A stretch of DNA of 23,191 nt from Firmicutes bacterium CAG:534 (GCA_000436115.1 FR894538.1:1-23191); one strand, 5' to 3'; positions 6,485 to 14,493 are shown, numbered from the stretch's first letter. The notes: generated from the sequence alone by a model not told the origin. Translations and numbers: made by a program.

Positions 6485-6540
6485 ACTTGCATTTTCCGGA
6501 AAGATTGTATACAATATGCAAGTGCCGAAACATCAGGCAC
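6485..6540 (+). promoter_or_regulatory. ABC importer promoter with nested palindromes and 5' hairpin
   Basis: TTGCAT (6487-6492), 17-base spacer, TACAAT (6510-6515). Three palindromic elements are nested here: ACTTGCAT (6485-6492) / ATGCAAGT (6516-6523), TTCCGGAA (6494-6501), and ATTGTATACAAT (6504-6515), the last covering the -10. Transcription should start near 6522, so the RNA would begin with the hairpin GTGCC (6522-6526) / GGCAC (6536-6540). The density of symmetry over the core promoter points to repressor binding. Confidence 0.65.
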
Positions 6541-6581
6541 GAAAATTAAATATAGCTTAATAGAGAAAGGAATTTGGAAGC

Positions 6582-8096
6582 ATGAAAAGAAAAGGATTGA
6601 AAAGCCTTCTTCTGGTTTTCGTGTTATCAACACTTGCTATTGCACTGAGCGGCTGCTCAGGTGATAAGGAAGGAGAAAATTCTTCTCAGATTACCATCGG
6701 AATTCCTCAGGATCTTGAGGATAGTCTTGACCCTCACAAAATGGTGGCGGCAGGAACAAAAGAAGTATTGTTTAACCTGTTTGAAGGACTGGTGAAACCT
6801 ACAAGCGATGGTGATTTTATCCCTGCCGTAGCAAGCAAATACGAAGAATCCGAAGATGGTAAGGTTTACACATTTACCTTACGGGATGGAGTGAAGTTCC
6901 ACGATGGTACACTGGTAACGGCAGAGGATGTTAAGTTTTCACTTGATAAATGCGCCGATGCCAGCAAAGGAGAACCGCTGGTAGCGGCGTATTCTAATAT
7001 TGAAAGCATTGAAATTGCAGATGAAAAGACCATTGTCATCACCTTAAAGGAGCCGAATACAGAATTTCTGGCTTATATGACAACGGCAATCATCCCGGCA
7101 TCCAACACAGAGCCGGATACCAACCCGATCGGCACAGGGCCTTATAAATTTGTATCCCGATCACCACAGGAAAACTTTGTGGTAGAAAGATTTGATGAAT
7201 ACTGGGGAGAACCTGCGGGCATTGAGCATGTGACTTTTAAGGTGTGTGCAAATGCCGATTCCATCGTAATGGATTTAGAGGGCGGCTCCATTGATATGTT
7301 TGCAAGAGTAACGGCAAGTCAGGCAGCAGAGCTTTCCGATCAGTTCCAGGTATTGGAGGGAACCATGAATTTGGTTCAGGCGCTCTATCTGAACAATGCA
7401 CAGAAGCCCTTTGATGATGTGAGAGTACGGCAGGCGCTGTGTTATGCCATTGATCCGGAGGAGATCATGATGATGGTATCCGACGGAAAAGGAACGGAGC
7501 TGGGAAGCAGCATGTTCCCGGCATTTTCCAAGTATTTTGTGGAGGAATTAAACCACACCTATGATCAGGATGTTGAGAAGGCAAAGGAACTGTTAAAAGA
7601 GGCCGGTTACCCGGATGGATTTTCCTTTACCATTACGGTTCCCTCAAACTATCAGCCTCATATTGACACGGCGCAGGTGCTTGTAGAGGAATTTAAGGCG
7701 ATCGGTGTGGATGCCAAGATCCAGCTGGTAGAGTGGGACAGCTGGCTGAGCGATGTTTATCAGAACAGAGAATTTCAATCTACGGTAGTGGGAGTAGACG
7801 CCTCCAATTTGACGGCAGCTTCCATGCTGGAACGATTTACATCGGATTCTTCCAAGAATTTTATTAATTTCAGTAGCGCTGATTATGATGCCGCTTTTGC
7901 CGCAGCAAACGGAACAACGGATGATGAAGAAAAAACGGCATATTATAAGGAATGTGAGACAATCCTTTCCAAAGAGGCCGCCAATGTATACATTCAGGAT
8001 CTGCCTGAATTTGTGGCGCTGAACAAGAAATATACAGGGTACGAATTTTATCCCCTTTATGTACAGGATATTGCGAAACTGAAGCTGGCAGAATAA
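6582..8096 (+). CDS. Peptide/nickel-type ABC importer, substrate-binding lipoprotein
   Basis: Protein of 504 residues of the SBP family 5 (DppA/OppA/NikA). It has a lipoprotein signal: basic start MKRKGLKS, a hydrophobic stretch and the lipobox LSGC with the lipidated cysteine at residue 25. It would sit on the outer face of the membrane and deliver solute to the permeases encoded next. Family landmarks are LDPHKMVAAGTKEVLFNLFE, YTFTLRDGVKFHDG, TAEDVKFSL, NPIGTGPYKF and VRVRQALCYAID (residues D-V-R-V-R-Q-A). AGAAAGG precedes the ATG. It is first in a five-gene operon. The ligand (peptide, metal chelate or other) cannot be deduced from sequence. Confidence 0.9.
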   Translation: MKRKGLKSLLLVFVLSTLAIALSGCSGDKEGENSSQITIGIPQDLEDSLDPHKMVAAGTKEVLFNLFEGLVKPTSDGDFIPAVASKYEESEDGKVYTFTLRDGVKFHDGTLVTAEDVKFSLDKCADASKGEPLVAAYSNIESIEIADEKTIVITLKEPNTEFLAYMTTAIIPASNTEPDTNPIGTGPYKFVSRSPQENFVVERFDEYWGEPAGIEHVTFKVCANADSIVMDLEGGSIDMFARVTASQAAELSDQFQVLEGTMNLVQALYLNNAQKPFDDVRVRQALCYAIDPEEIMMMVSDGKGTELGSSMFPAFSKYFVEELNHTYDQDVEKAKELLKEAGYPDGFSFTITVPSNYQPHIDTAQVLVEEFKAIGVDAKIQLVEWDSWLSDVYQNREFQSTVVGVDASNLTAASMLERFTSDSSKNFINFSSADYDAAFAAANGTTDDEEKTAYYKECETILSKEAANVYIQDLPEFVALNKKYTGYEFYPLYVQDIAKLKLAE

Positions 8097-8135
8097 AGGC
8101 TGGCAGATAGAAAGCTTGATATGGAGGACAAAGAG

Positions 8136-9077
8136 ATGAAGTATGTGGGCAAAAAGCTGTTGACCATGTTTTTGACACTGTTTGCAGTGACTCTCTTTGT
8201 CTTCCTTGCGTTTCATGTGATTTCAGGGGATCCGGCAACTTCCATGCTTGGAACGGAGGCAACCCCGGCAAGGGTAGAGGCGCTGCGGGAGGAGCTTGGG
8301 TTAAATGATCCGGTTCTTTTGCAGTATGGCAGGTGGGCGTTTCATTTCCTGACAGGAGATATGGGAACCTCCTACAGCTACCGGATGCCGGTGAGCGATA
8401 TGGTTGCGGACAAAATCCCGGTAACGCTTGCCCTGACGGTGATTGCATTTGTCCTGATGGTGGTCATTGCAATCCCCCTTGGGATATATACGGCAAGACA
8501 TGCGGGAGGGGCCATAGACAGAGGAATTTATATGTTCAATCAGGTGATCATGGCAATCCCCCCTTTCTTTTCCGGTATCTTGATCACACTTATCTTTGGA
8601 AGGATCCTTCGCTTTTTTACGCCCGGAGGATATGTATCCTATCAATCGAATTTTTGGGGCTTTCTTTCCTATATGTTTTTTCCCTCTCTGGCGGTGGCGC
8701 TGCCTAAGGCGGCTATGGCGGTCAAGCTTCTCAGAAGCTCAGTGATCAGCGAGGCAAAGCTGGATTATACCAGGACTGCCTACAGCAGGGGAAACAGAAC
8801 AAAGGATGTGCTTTATAAGCATGTGCTGAAAAATGCCCTGATCCCGGTAGTGACCTTTTGGGGCATGGCACTTGCAGATATGATTGCGGGAAGTATTATC
8901 ATTGAGCAGGTATTCAGTATCCCCGGCCTTGGGAGGATCCTGCTGACGTCCATTTCCAACAGGGATTATCCGGTGGTTATGGCGGTCATCGTATGCATTG
9001 CATTTATGGTGCTTGTTGTAAATATGCTTGTAGATCTGATCTACGGACTGATCGATCCGAGAATATCTATCGATTAG
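8136..9077 (+). CDS. Peptide/nickel-type ABC importer, permease (DppB/NikB-like)
   Basis: Protein of 313 residues, normal for the family. The first membrane segment is at about residues 9-30 (FLTLFAVTLFVFLAFHVISG), followed by an external loop with LREELGLNDPVLLQYGRW, then about five more membrane segments. The cytoplasmic coupling (EAA) loop is recognisable: DYTRTAYSRGNRTKDVLYKH, then VLKNALIPV. IIIEQVFSIPGLGRIL is another family signature. The ATG at 8136 follows GGAGGACAAAGAG; an in-frame ATG at 8121 overlaps that site. It is the second gene of the operon, 39 bases after the binding protein. Confidence 0.92.
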   Translation: MKYVGKKLLTMFLTLFAVTLFVFLAFHVISGDPATSMLGTEATPARVEALREELGLNDPVLLQYGRWAFHFLTGDMGTSYSYRMPVSDMVADKIPVTLALTVIAFVLMVVIAIPLGIYTARHAGGAIDRGIYMFNQVIMAIPPFFSGILITLIFGRILRFFTPGGYVSYQSNFWGFLSYMFFPSLAVALPKAAMAVKLLRSSVISEAKLDYTRTAYSRGNRTKDVLYKHVLKNALIPVVTFWGMALADMIAGSIIIEQVFSIPGLGRILLTSISNRDYPVVMAVIVCIAFMVLVVNMLVDLIYGLIDPRISID

Positions 9078-9094
9078 CGCAGAAATGAGGATAA

Positions 9095-9910
9095 ATGACA
9101 AAGACGGATCACACGAAGAAAAGAAAAAATTATAATCTGATCGTGGGCGGGAGCATTACGGCATGCATGGTTTTATTTCTGCTCATCGGTATTTTTTATA
9201 CCCCCTATGACCCAAACGCCATGGATCCCATGGCGAAGTTTGTCGGGATTTCATGGAAGCATCCTATGGGCTGTGATAATTTTGGCAGGGATATTTTAAG
9301 CCGGGTCATGCAGGGAGGACGGACAACGCTGCTTGTGGCTATGGGAACGGTTGCAATCGGAACCGTGTTTGGCGTTTTGATCGGAGCGTTTACGGGATAT
9401 TTTGGAGGAATACTGGATGAGATCCTGATGAGGGTAAATGACGCCCTGTTTGCCTTTCCGAGTATTTTGCTTGCATTGGTTTTTATCAGTCTTTTGGGAA
9501 GCGGAACCTATCAGGTAGTGATCGCCCTGGGAATTGCATTTATTCCCAGCTTTGCCCGGATCGTGCGGGGCGAATTTATGAAATGCAGAAATATGGATTA
9601 TGTGAAAAATGCCAGACTGCAGGGAGCAAGCCATATCAGAATTATGTTTGTACATATTCTGCCCAATACGGTGACGGTTCTTTTATCAGCGATTATGATC
9701 GGCTTTAATAATGCGGTGCTGGCAGAAGCAGGCATGAGTTTTTTGGGGATTGGAGTACAGCCGCCGGATGCAAGCCTTGGAAGAATGCTTTCGGAAGCAC
9801 AGACCTATCTGTTCCGGGCGCCAAATTATGCGCTGTTTCCGGGACTTATCATTATTCTGATGATACTTGGTTTTGCACTGCTTGGGGATGCACTGAAACA
9901 GGAAAGATAG
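9095..9910 (+). CDS. Peptide/nickel-type ABC importer, permease (DppC/NikC-like)
   Basis: Protein of 271 residues. A lysine-rich N-terminus is followed by a membrane segment at about residues 14-35. The family motif HPMGCDNFGRDILSRVMQGG comes before the core permease domain, and the EAA loop is NARLQGASHIRIMFVHILPN. EAGMSFLGIGVQPPDASLG is the C-terminal family signature. GAGG lies just before the ATG, and the gene is 17 bases after dppB. It should form a heterodimeric channel with the preceding permease. Confidence 0.92.
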   Translation: MTKTDHTKKRKNYNLIVGGSITACMVLFLLIGIFYTPYDPNAMDPMAKFVGISWKHPMGCDNFGRDILSRVMQGGRTTLLVAMGTVAIGTVFGVLIGAFTGYFGGILDEILMRVNDALFAFPSILLALVFISLLGSGTYQVVIALGIAFIPSFARIVRGEFMKCRNMDYVKNARLQGASHIRIMFVHILPNTVTVLLSAIMIGFNNAVLAEAGMSFLGIGVQPPDASLGRMLSEAQTYLFRAPNYALFPGLIIILMILGFALLGDALKQER

Positions 9911-9920
9911 AGGCTTACAG

Positions 9921-10721
9921 ATGGAAGACTTACTGCTGGAAGTAAAGGATCTGAATATTGAATTCCATGATCATCTGATCCCGGAAACGGTAGTTTATGA
10001 TTTTGACCTGACGCTTCAAAAAGGTGAGATCGTAGGACTGGTAGGGGAATCGGGATCCGGAAAATCAATGAGCGCACTGGCCATAGCAGGGCTTTTGAGC
10101 CGCAAGGATATGAAAAAGCGGGGAGAGATCCTGTTTGAAGGAAAAGAGCTTTTAACCTGCAGCCGCAGTGAACTCCGCAAAATACAGGGAAATGATATTG
10201 GAATTATTTTTCAGGAGCCCATGACGTCCTTAAATCCGGTGAAAAGGATCGGCTGGCAGGTAGAGGAGGCTTTACGGATCCATACGGATCTGGATAAGCA
10301 GCAGCGTTACGATAAAGTGATCAAAATGTTAAAGGAAGTAGAGCTTGCGGATGCAGAGAGGGTGTATCGGCAGTATCCCCATGAACTGTCCGGCGGCATG
10401 AGACAGAGGGTCATGATCGCAGCGGCAATGATCTGCGAGCCCAAGCTTTTGATCGCAGATGAACCGACAACGGCGCTGGATGTGACGATCCAGGCGCAGA
10501 TCGTGGAGCTTCTTAAGAGGATGAACCGGGAAAAGAATACTACCATTTTATTTATTTCTCATGACCTAAGCCTGGTAAGGCAGCTTTGCAGGCGGGTTTT
10601 GGTCATGCAGGGGGGCTATGTGGTGGAAAGCGGTAAAACAGAAGAGGTTTTTTTAAACCCGAAGGAAGAATATACAAGAAAGCTGATTGCCGCAATTCCT
10701 AAGGTGGAAAAGAAAGAATAG
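9921..10721 (+). CDS. Peptide/nickel-type ABC importer, ATP-binding protein (DppD/NikD-like)
   Basis: Protein of 266 residues with a full ABC ATPase set: Walker A GESGSGKS near residue 43, Q-loop IIFQEPMTSLNP, signature LSGGMRQR, Walker B LLIADEPTTALDVT and the switch ISHD. Dpp/Opp ATPases usually reach about 320-330 residues because of a C-terminal extension; this one stops soon after LNPKEEYTRKLIAAIP, a length closer to NikD. It lies 10 bases after the permease, with AGAGG before the ATG. Confidence 0.92.
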   Translation: MEDLLLEVKDLNIEFHDHLIPETVVYDFDLTLQKGEIVGLVGESGSGKSMSALAIAGLLSRKDMKKRGEILFEGKELLTCSRSELRKIQGNDIGIIFQEPMTSLNPVKRIGWQVEEALRIHTDLDKQQRYDKVIKMLKEVELADAERVYRQYPHELSGGMRQRVMIAAAMICEPKLLIADEPTTALDVTIQAQIVELLKRMNREKNTTILFISHDLSLVRQLCRRVLVMQGGYVVESGKTEEVFLNPKEEYTRKLIAAIPKVEKKE

Positions 10722-10747
10722 CTTATGACTTCAGAATGGAGATTGGC

Positions 10748-11488
10748 ATGGCGCAGAATATACTGACAGTCAAAGACCTTTCAGTGTCCTATAGGGCCCA
10801 TGGAAAGGGACTGTTTGGAGAAGAAAAGAAAATACAGGTTTTAAACGGAGTTTCTTTTGAGATGAAGGAAGGGGAAATTTTGGGACTTGTAGGAGAGAGC
10901 GGAAGCGGAAAATCTACCCTGGCGAAAGCCGTGCTGGGGCTGATCCCCTATCAGGGGGAGGTGACAAACAGCTCAGCCCATCCCCAGATGATCTTTCAGG
11001 ATCCCTACAGCAGTTTAAACCCGGCGAAAAAAGTAGGCTGGCTCCTGGAGGAGGCGCTGCGGCTTGGAGGGGAGAAGAGGAAGGACATCCGCAGACAGCG
11101 GGCGGTGGAAATGCTGCAAAAGGTAGGACTGGATGAAAAGTACCTGGAACGATATCCCAGTCAGCTTTCCGGCGGTCAAAGGCAGCGTGTCTGCATTGCC
11201 CAGGCGCTGATGCAAAGCCCGAAGCTCCTTTTTGCAGACGAGCCTGTTTCTGCCCTGGATGTAACGGTGCAGGCCCAGATCCTTGATCTTATGTGCTCTT
11301 TGCAGCAGGAAATGGGACTTTCCATTTTATTTATCTCTCATGACCTTCGTGTGGTATATCGGATGTGCCAAAGGGTTATGATAATGAAAAAGGGGCAGAT
11401 CCTTGAAAGCGGCTTAGTGGATGAGGTTTATTTCCACCACAGGGATCCTTATACAGGCACTCTTTTACAGGCAGCAGGCATAAAATAG
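10748..11488 (+). CDS. Peptide/nickel-type ABC importer, ATP-binding protein (DppF/NikE-like)
   Basis: Protein of 246 residues with Walker A GESGSGKST, Q-loop MIFQDPYSSLNP, signature LSGGQRQR, Walker B LLFADEPVSALDVT and switch ISHD. The ATG at 10748 is used because GGAG lies six bases upstream; the ATG at 10736 overlaps it. The stretch between Walker A and the Q-loop is shortened (only about 25 residues), and the C-terminal extension of OppF/DppF is absent. With its partner it would power the importer. It is the last gene of the operon; no U-tract terminator follows, only the weak repeat ATCGG/CCGAT at 11514-11530. Confidence 0.92.
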   Translation: MAQNILTVKDLSVSYRAHGKGLFGEEKKIQVLNGVSFEMKEGEILGLVGESGSGKSTLAKAVLGLIPYQGEVTNSSAHPQMIFQDPYSSLNPAKKVGWLLEEALRLGGEKRKDIRRQRAVEMLQKVGLDEKYLERYPSQLSGGQRQRVCIAQALMQSPKLLFADEPVSALDVTVQAQILDLMCSLQQEMGLSILFISHDLRVVYRMCQRVMIMKKGQILESGLVDEVYFHHRDPYTGTLLQAAGIK

Positions 11489-11576
11489 AATGATCCGGCA
11501 GGGTTATGAAAGATCGGATCTCGACCGATAAATAGTATGAGAATAAAATAGAAATCAGAAAGGTGGTGAAGAGCAT

Positions 11577-11981
11577 ATGGGAATCCAGTTTTTAAACGGC
11601 TTTATGGATACGCAGAGTTATTACCGTACCAGGCAGGAAATTGCAGCCCAGACCGTAAATGTACAGCAGGATCAGCAGACAGCGCAGCAAGCGGTTCCCG
11701 CGCAGGATGAACAGTCTGTTGTAAGCTCAAAGCCACTTCAAAATGATACGCATAAAGGAATAACTGATCTGGAAGATATTTCACTTACCTTCCAGAAGGA
11801 TGATAATTTTGATCAGATCGGAAGCGAAAGCGGCCTGGCAAATCTGGATGTGCAGAAGGCAATCTCTGATATGCGCAGAGACCAGGTTCTTCAGGAATAC
11901 CAGTATTTTGTGGGAAGCTCGCAGGGCCTGTTCTCCTCAGAGGATGGTCTGGTAATCCCCAAGCTGATCAAAAACGATTGA
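11577..11981 (+). CDS. Small protein of unknown function, glutamine-rich N-terminal half
   Basis: Protein of 134 residues that I do not recognise as a named family. Residues about 20-55 are low-complexity and rich in Gln, Ala and Val (QQDQQTAQQAVPAQDEQ). Residues about 65-134 look folded: DLEDISLTFQKDDNFDQIG, then ISDMRRDQVLQEYQYFVGS, then SEDGLVIPKL. It has no signal peptide or membrane segment. AAAGGTGGTG is the ribosome binding site. It lies 88 bases after the importer operon and may be cotranscribed with it, because no terminator separates them; a good terminator follows at 12011. The clear ribosome binding site and codon use support a real gene. Confidence 0.75.
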   Translation: MGIQFLNGFMDTQSYYRTRQEIAAQTVNVQQDQQTAQQAVPAQDEQSVVSSKPLQNDTHKGITDLEDISLTFQKDDNFDQIGSESGLANLDVQKAISDMRRDQVLQEYQYFVGSSQGLFSSEDGLVIPKLIKND

Positions 11982-12010
11982 TCTGACAAACAGTTCATAG
12001 GATGAAAAGG

Positions 12011-12040
12011 AAAACACCTTGCCAAACGGCAGGGTGTTTT
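12011..12040 (+). terminator. Intrinsic terminator containing the yqeG -35 element
   Basis: AAAACACCTTGCC (12011-12023) pairs with GGCAGGGTGTTTT (12028-12040) with one wobble pair, followed by the stem's own T-run. It ends transcription of the 134-residue protein gene and probably of the importer operon. Confidence 0.8.
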
Positions 12041-12047
12041 GTACAAT
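12019..12047 (+). promoter_or_regulatory. Promoter of yqeG-aroE-aroK-aroQ embedded in a terminator
   Basis: TTGCCA (12019-12024), 17-base spacer, TACAAT (12042-12047). The -35 sits in the ascending arm and loop of the terminator hairpin, and the spacer holds its descending arm. Leader to the yqeG ATG is about 24 bases. Confidence 0.65.
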
Positions 12048-12076
12048 ATAGAAAGAAAATTTTGAAGGAGTTTTAT

Positions 12077-12637
12077 ATGCTGGAATGCTTTTATCCGGAT
12101 CAGTACCTGTGTTCAGCGTATCAGATCGATTACCAAAGCTATTATGACATGGGGTATCGCGGGATCATCTTTGATATTGACAATACCCTGGTCTGCCATG
12201 GAGCTCCCGCTGATGAAAAGAGCATTGCCCTGATCGAGCAGCTTAAGAAAACGGGGTTTCGCATTCTTCTTTTATCCAACAATAAAGAGCCAAGGGTTAA
12301 GATGTTTAATGACGTCGTAAAGGTGCAGTATATTTATAAAGCGGGAAAACCGGGGAAAAAGGGCTATCTGAAAGCAATGGAAAAATTGGGGACAAGCCCT
12401 GATACCACATTGTTCGTAGGAGATCAGCTTTTTACAGATGTATGGGGAGCCAAAAAGAGCGGCATATTATCCCTCCTGGTAAAACCCATTGACCCAAGGG
12501 AAGAAATACAGATCGTATTAAAGCGCAGACTGGAATGGATTGTTTTATTTTTTTATAAAAGGAAATGTAAAAGGGAAGGAAAGCCCTTCCTGTATAAGCA
12601 GCAGGAAAGAAACGGCACAGAGGAGAAATACATATGA
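12077..12637 (+). CDS. yqeG: YqeG-family HAD phosphatase
   Basis: Protein of 186 residues. IIFDIDNTLV is HAD motif I with both aspartates, LLLSNN is motif II, and the lysine in KAGKPGKKGY and FVGDQLFTDVWGAKKSG supply motifs III and IV. This matches YqeG (HAD subfamily IIIA), a presumed small-molecule phosphatase of unknown substrate found near ribosome-assembly and aroE genes in Firmicutes. GAAGGAG precedes the ATG at 12077; an in-frame ATG at 12002 lies inside the upstream terminator and is discarded. The C-terminus is basic and hydrophobic (EWIVLFFYKRKCKREGKP). Its stop overlaps the aroE start. Confidence 0.9.
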   Translation: MLECFYPDQYLCSAYQIDYQSYYDMGYRGIIFDIDNTLVCHGAPADEKSIALIEQLKKTGFRILLLSNNKEPRVKMFNDVVKVQYIYKAGKPGKKGYLKAMEKLGTSPDTTLFVGDQLFTDVWGAKKSGILSLLVKPIDPREEIQIVLKRRLEWIVLFFYKRKCKREGKPFLYKQQERNGTEEKYI

Positions 12638-13497
12638 TCGACGGACATACAAGACTTTGCGGGCTGATCGGAAATCCTGTGGAGCACACCATGTCGCCTC
12701 TCATCCATAATACTTTGGCAGAAGAAATGGGACATAACCTTGTGTATGTGCCGTTTCATGTGGAAGAAGAGGTAGGCAGGGCAGTAGAAGGGGCATATGC
12801 CCTGAATGTGCTTGGGCTCAATGTGACAGTGCCTTATAAGAGCAGGGTGATGGAGTATCTGACAGAGATGGATGAGCTTGCGCAACGGATCGGAGCAGTG
12901 AATACGCTTGTCAGGACAAAGGCAGGGTATAAAGGCTATAATACGGATATGCCGGGGTTGTACCGTGCCATGTGCGGAGAAGGGATCCGCATGGAAGGAG
13001 AGGATGTGATCCTGCTTGGGGCAGGTGGCGCAGCAAGGGCGGTTGCCTTTTTATGCGCCTATAAGGGAGCAAAAGCTGTTTATCTGCTCAACCGTTCTGT
13101 AGATAAGGCAGAATTGGTTGCGGATGAGGTCAACCGTAAAAGCGGCAGAAACTGTGTTTATCCCATGGTGCTCTCGGATTATACCAAATTACCAGATCAG
13201 AAGTTCCTGGCGATCCAGGCGACCAGTGTGGGGCTTGCGCCTGATGTGGATAAAGCGGTGATCGAGGCGGCAGATTTTTATGATAAGATCCATACAGGCT
13301 ATGATCTGATCTATCGTCCCTCCAATACGAAATTTATGCAGCTTGTTGAGGAACATGGGGGAAAGGCCTATCATGGACTGAAGATGCTTCTTTATCAGGG
13401 GATCATTGCCTATGAACTGTGGAACCAGGTTTCGGTGCCGGAAGAACTGGCAGCGCTTGTATATAAAAAGCTGAAAGAACAAATGAAAATAGACTGA
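12634..13497 (+). CDS. aroE: Shikimate dehydrogenase
   Basis: Protein of 287 residues. It reduces 3-dehydroshikimate to shikimate with NADPH. LIGNPVEHTMSPLIHN is the substrate-binding start, NVTVPYK carries the catalytic lysine, GAVNTLV and GYNTDMPG (catalytic Asp) follow, and LLGAGGAARAV is the nucleotide-binding loop with NRS downstream, where NADP-specific enzymes have basic residues. GLKMLLYQGIIAYELW closes the active site. It overlaps yqeG by four bases (ATGA), which implies translational coupling, and AGAGGAG lies ahead of the ATG. Confidence 0.95.
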   Translation: MIDGHTRLCGLIGNPVEHTMSPLIHNTLAEEMGHNLVYVPFHVEEEVGRAVEGAYALNVLGLNVTVPYKSRVMEYLTEMDELAQRIGAVNTLVRTKAGYKGYNTDMPGLYRAMCGEGIRMEGEDVILLGAGGAARAVAFLCAYKGAKAVYLLNRSVDKAELVADEVNRKSGRNCVYPMVLSDYTKLPDQKFLAIQATSVGLAPDVDKAVIEAADFYDKIHTGYDLIYRPSNTKFMQLVEEHGGKAYHGLKMLLYQGIIAYELWNQVSVPEELAALVYKKLKEQMKID

Positions 13498-13507
13498 GGG
13501 AAAGCTT

Positions 13508-14020
13508 GTGAAAGATAATATTATATTGGAAGGTTTTATGGGCTGCGGGAAAAGCACCATAGGCATCAAACTGTCCTATCAGCTCAGGCGTACCCTGATC
13601 GATACGGATAAATGGATCGAACGCAGACAAAAGATGCCGATCACGGAAATTTTTGCAAAGCAGGGGGAAGCAGCTTTTCGGGAAATGGAAACGGAATGTA
13701 TCCGGGAACTGCTTACTACCGCAGAGCATCAGGTCATTTCCCTGGGAGGCGGGCTTCCCATGAAACAGGAAAACCGTGAGCTTTTGGGAAAGCTTGGAAA
13801 GGTATTTTATTTAAAGGTTACGCCGGAGGCGGTTTATGAGCGGATAGGAGGAGATACCACCAGGCCTCTGCTGCAGGTGGAGAACCCTTTAGAGCGGATT
13901 ACAAAACTCCTTACGGAACGGGATGCGCTTTATCGGGAATGCGCAGACTATGTGCTGGATACTTCCGGCAAAAGTCCGGAGGAGGTACTTTTGCAGATCA
14001 GGGAGCAGATAGAAAAGTAG
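13508..14020 (+). CDS. aroK: Shikimate kinase
   Basis: Protein of 170 residues, normal for AroK. It phosphorylates shikimate with ATP. GFMGCGKSTIG is the P-loop, DTDKWIE holds the shikimate-binding and magnesium aspartates, FREMETE the binding arginine, ISLGGGLP the glycine triplet, and TRPLL with RDALYRECADYV forms the lid. It starts with GTG behind GAGGGAAAG, ten bases after aroE, so it belongs to the same operon. Confidence 0.93.
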   Translation: MKDNIILEGFMGCGKSTIGIKLSYQLRRTLIDTDKWIERRQKMPITEIFAKQGEAAFREMETECIRELLTTAEHQVISLGGGLPMKQENRELLGKLGKVFYLKVTPEAVYERIGGDTTRPLLQVENPLERITKLLTERDALYRECADYVLDTSGKSPEEVLLQIREQIEK

Positions 14021-14041
14021 GAAAGGGACAGGAAGGTAAAA

Positions 14042-14485
14042 GTGAAAATTCTGGTAATCAACGGACCCAATATTAATTTTTTGGGGATCAGGGAAAAGAA
14101 TATCTATGGAAATCAGGATTATGATTATCTCCTGAATCTGATCGCCGAAAAGGGAAAGGAATGCGGCGTCAGCATAGAAGTATTTCAAAGCAACCATGAG
14201 GGAGCAATCATTGACAGGATACAGGACGCCTATTTTGACGGGACGGACGGACTGGTGATCAACCCCGGGGCTTATACTCATTACAGCTATGCCATACATG
14301 ACGCCCTGGCAAGCATCACCATGCCAAAGGCGGAGATCCATATTTCGGATATTACAAAAAGAGAGGAATTTCGCAAAATTTCAGTGACAGCGCCGGCCTG
14401 TGACAAGCAGATTTACGGGCATGGACTTCCCGGATATCTGGAAGCCATTGACTTTGTTATTTCCGAAGTTTTGAAATTGCAGTAA
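14042..14485 (+). CDS. aroQ: Type II 3-dehydroquinate dehydratase
   Basis: Protein of 147 residues, the type II dodecameric enzyme that makes 3-dehydroshikimate. GPNINFLGIREKNIYG contains the catalytic tyrosine and arginine region, FQSNHEGAIIDRIQ the Asn and Glu, NPGAYTHYSYAIHDAL the substrate loop and EIHISDITKREEFRKIS the catalytic histidine. YGHGLPGYLEAI is the C-terminal signature. Start is GTG with GGAAGG nearby. It is the last gene of the run yqeG-aroE-aroK-aroQ; aroA, aroB, aroC and aroF are not in the window. Confidence 0.93.
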   Translation: MKILVINGPNINFLGIREKNIYGNQDYDYLLNLIAEKGKECGVSIEVFQSNHEGAIIDRIQDAYFDGTDGLVINPGAYTHYSYAIHDALASITMPKAEIHISDITKREEFRKISVTAPACDKQIYGHGLPGYLEAIDFVISEVLKLQ

Positions 14486-14493
14486 GAAAGTGG

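Noticed and set aside
7983..7994. Perfect 12-bp palindrome AATGTATACATT
   Set aside because: It lies inside the binding-protein coding sequence and differs from the shared TTGTATACAA element in the bases flanking the core, so it is not counted as a third operator copy.
7644..8448. Long minus-strand open frames opposite the importer genes
   Set aside because: They are antisense to clearly conserved proteins, show no family motifs and have no good ribosome binding sites.
11514..11534. Sigma-D-like -10 (ACCGATAA) before the 134-residue protein gene
   Set aside because: No TAAA-type -35 at the right distance; the bases are better explained by the weak ATCGG/CCGAT inverted repeat.
12002..12076. 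Earlier ATG for yqeG
   Set aside because: It lies ahead of the terminator hairpin and of the predicted transcription start, and the family begins close to the ATG at 12077, which has GAAGGAG.
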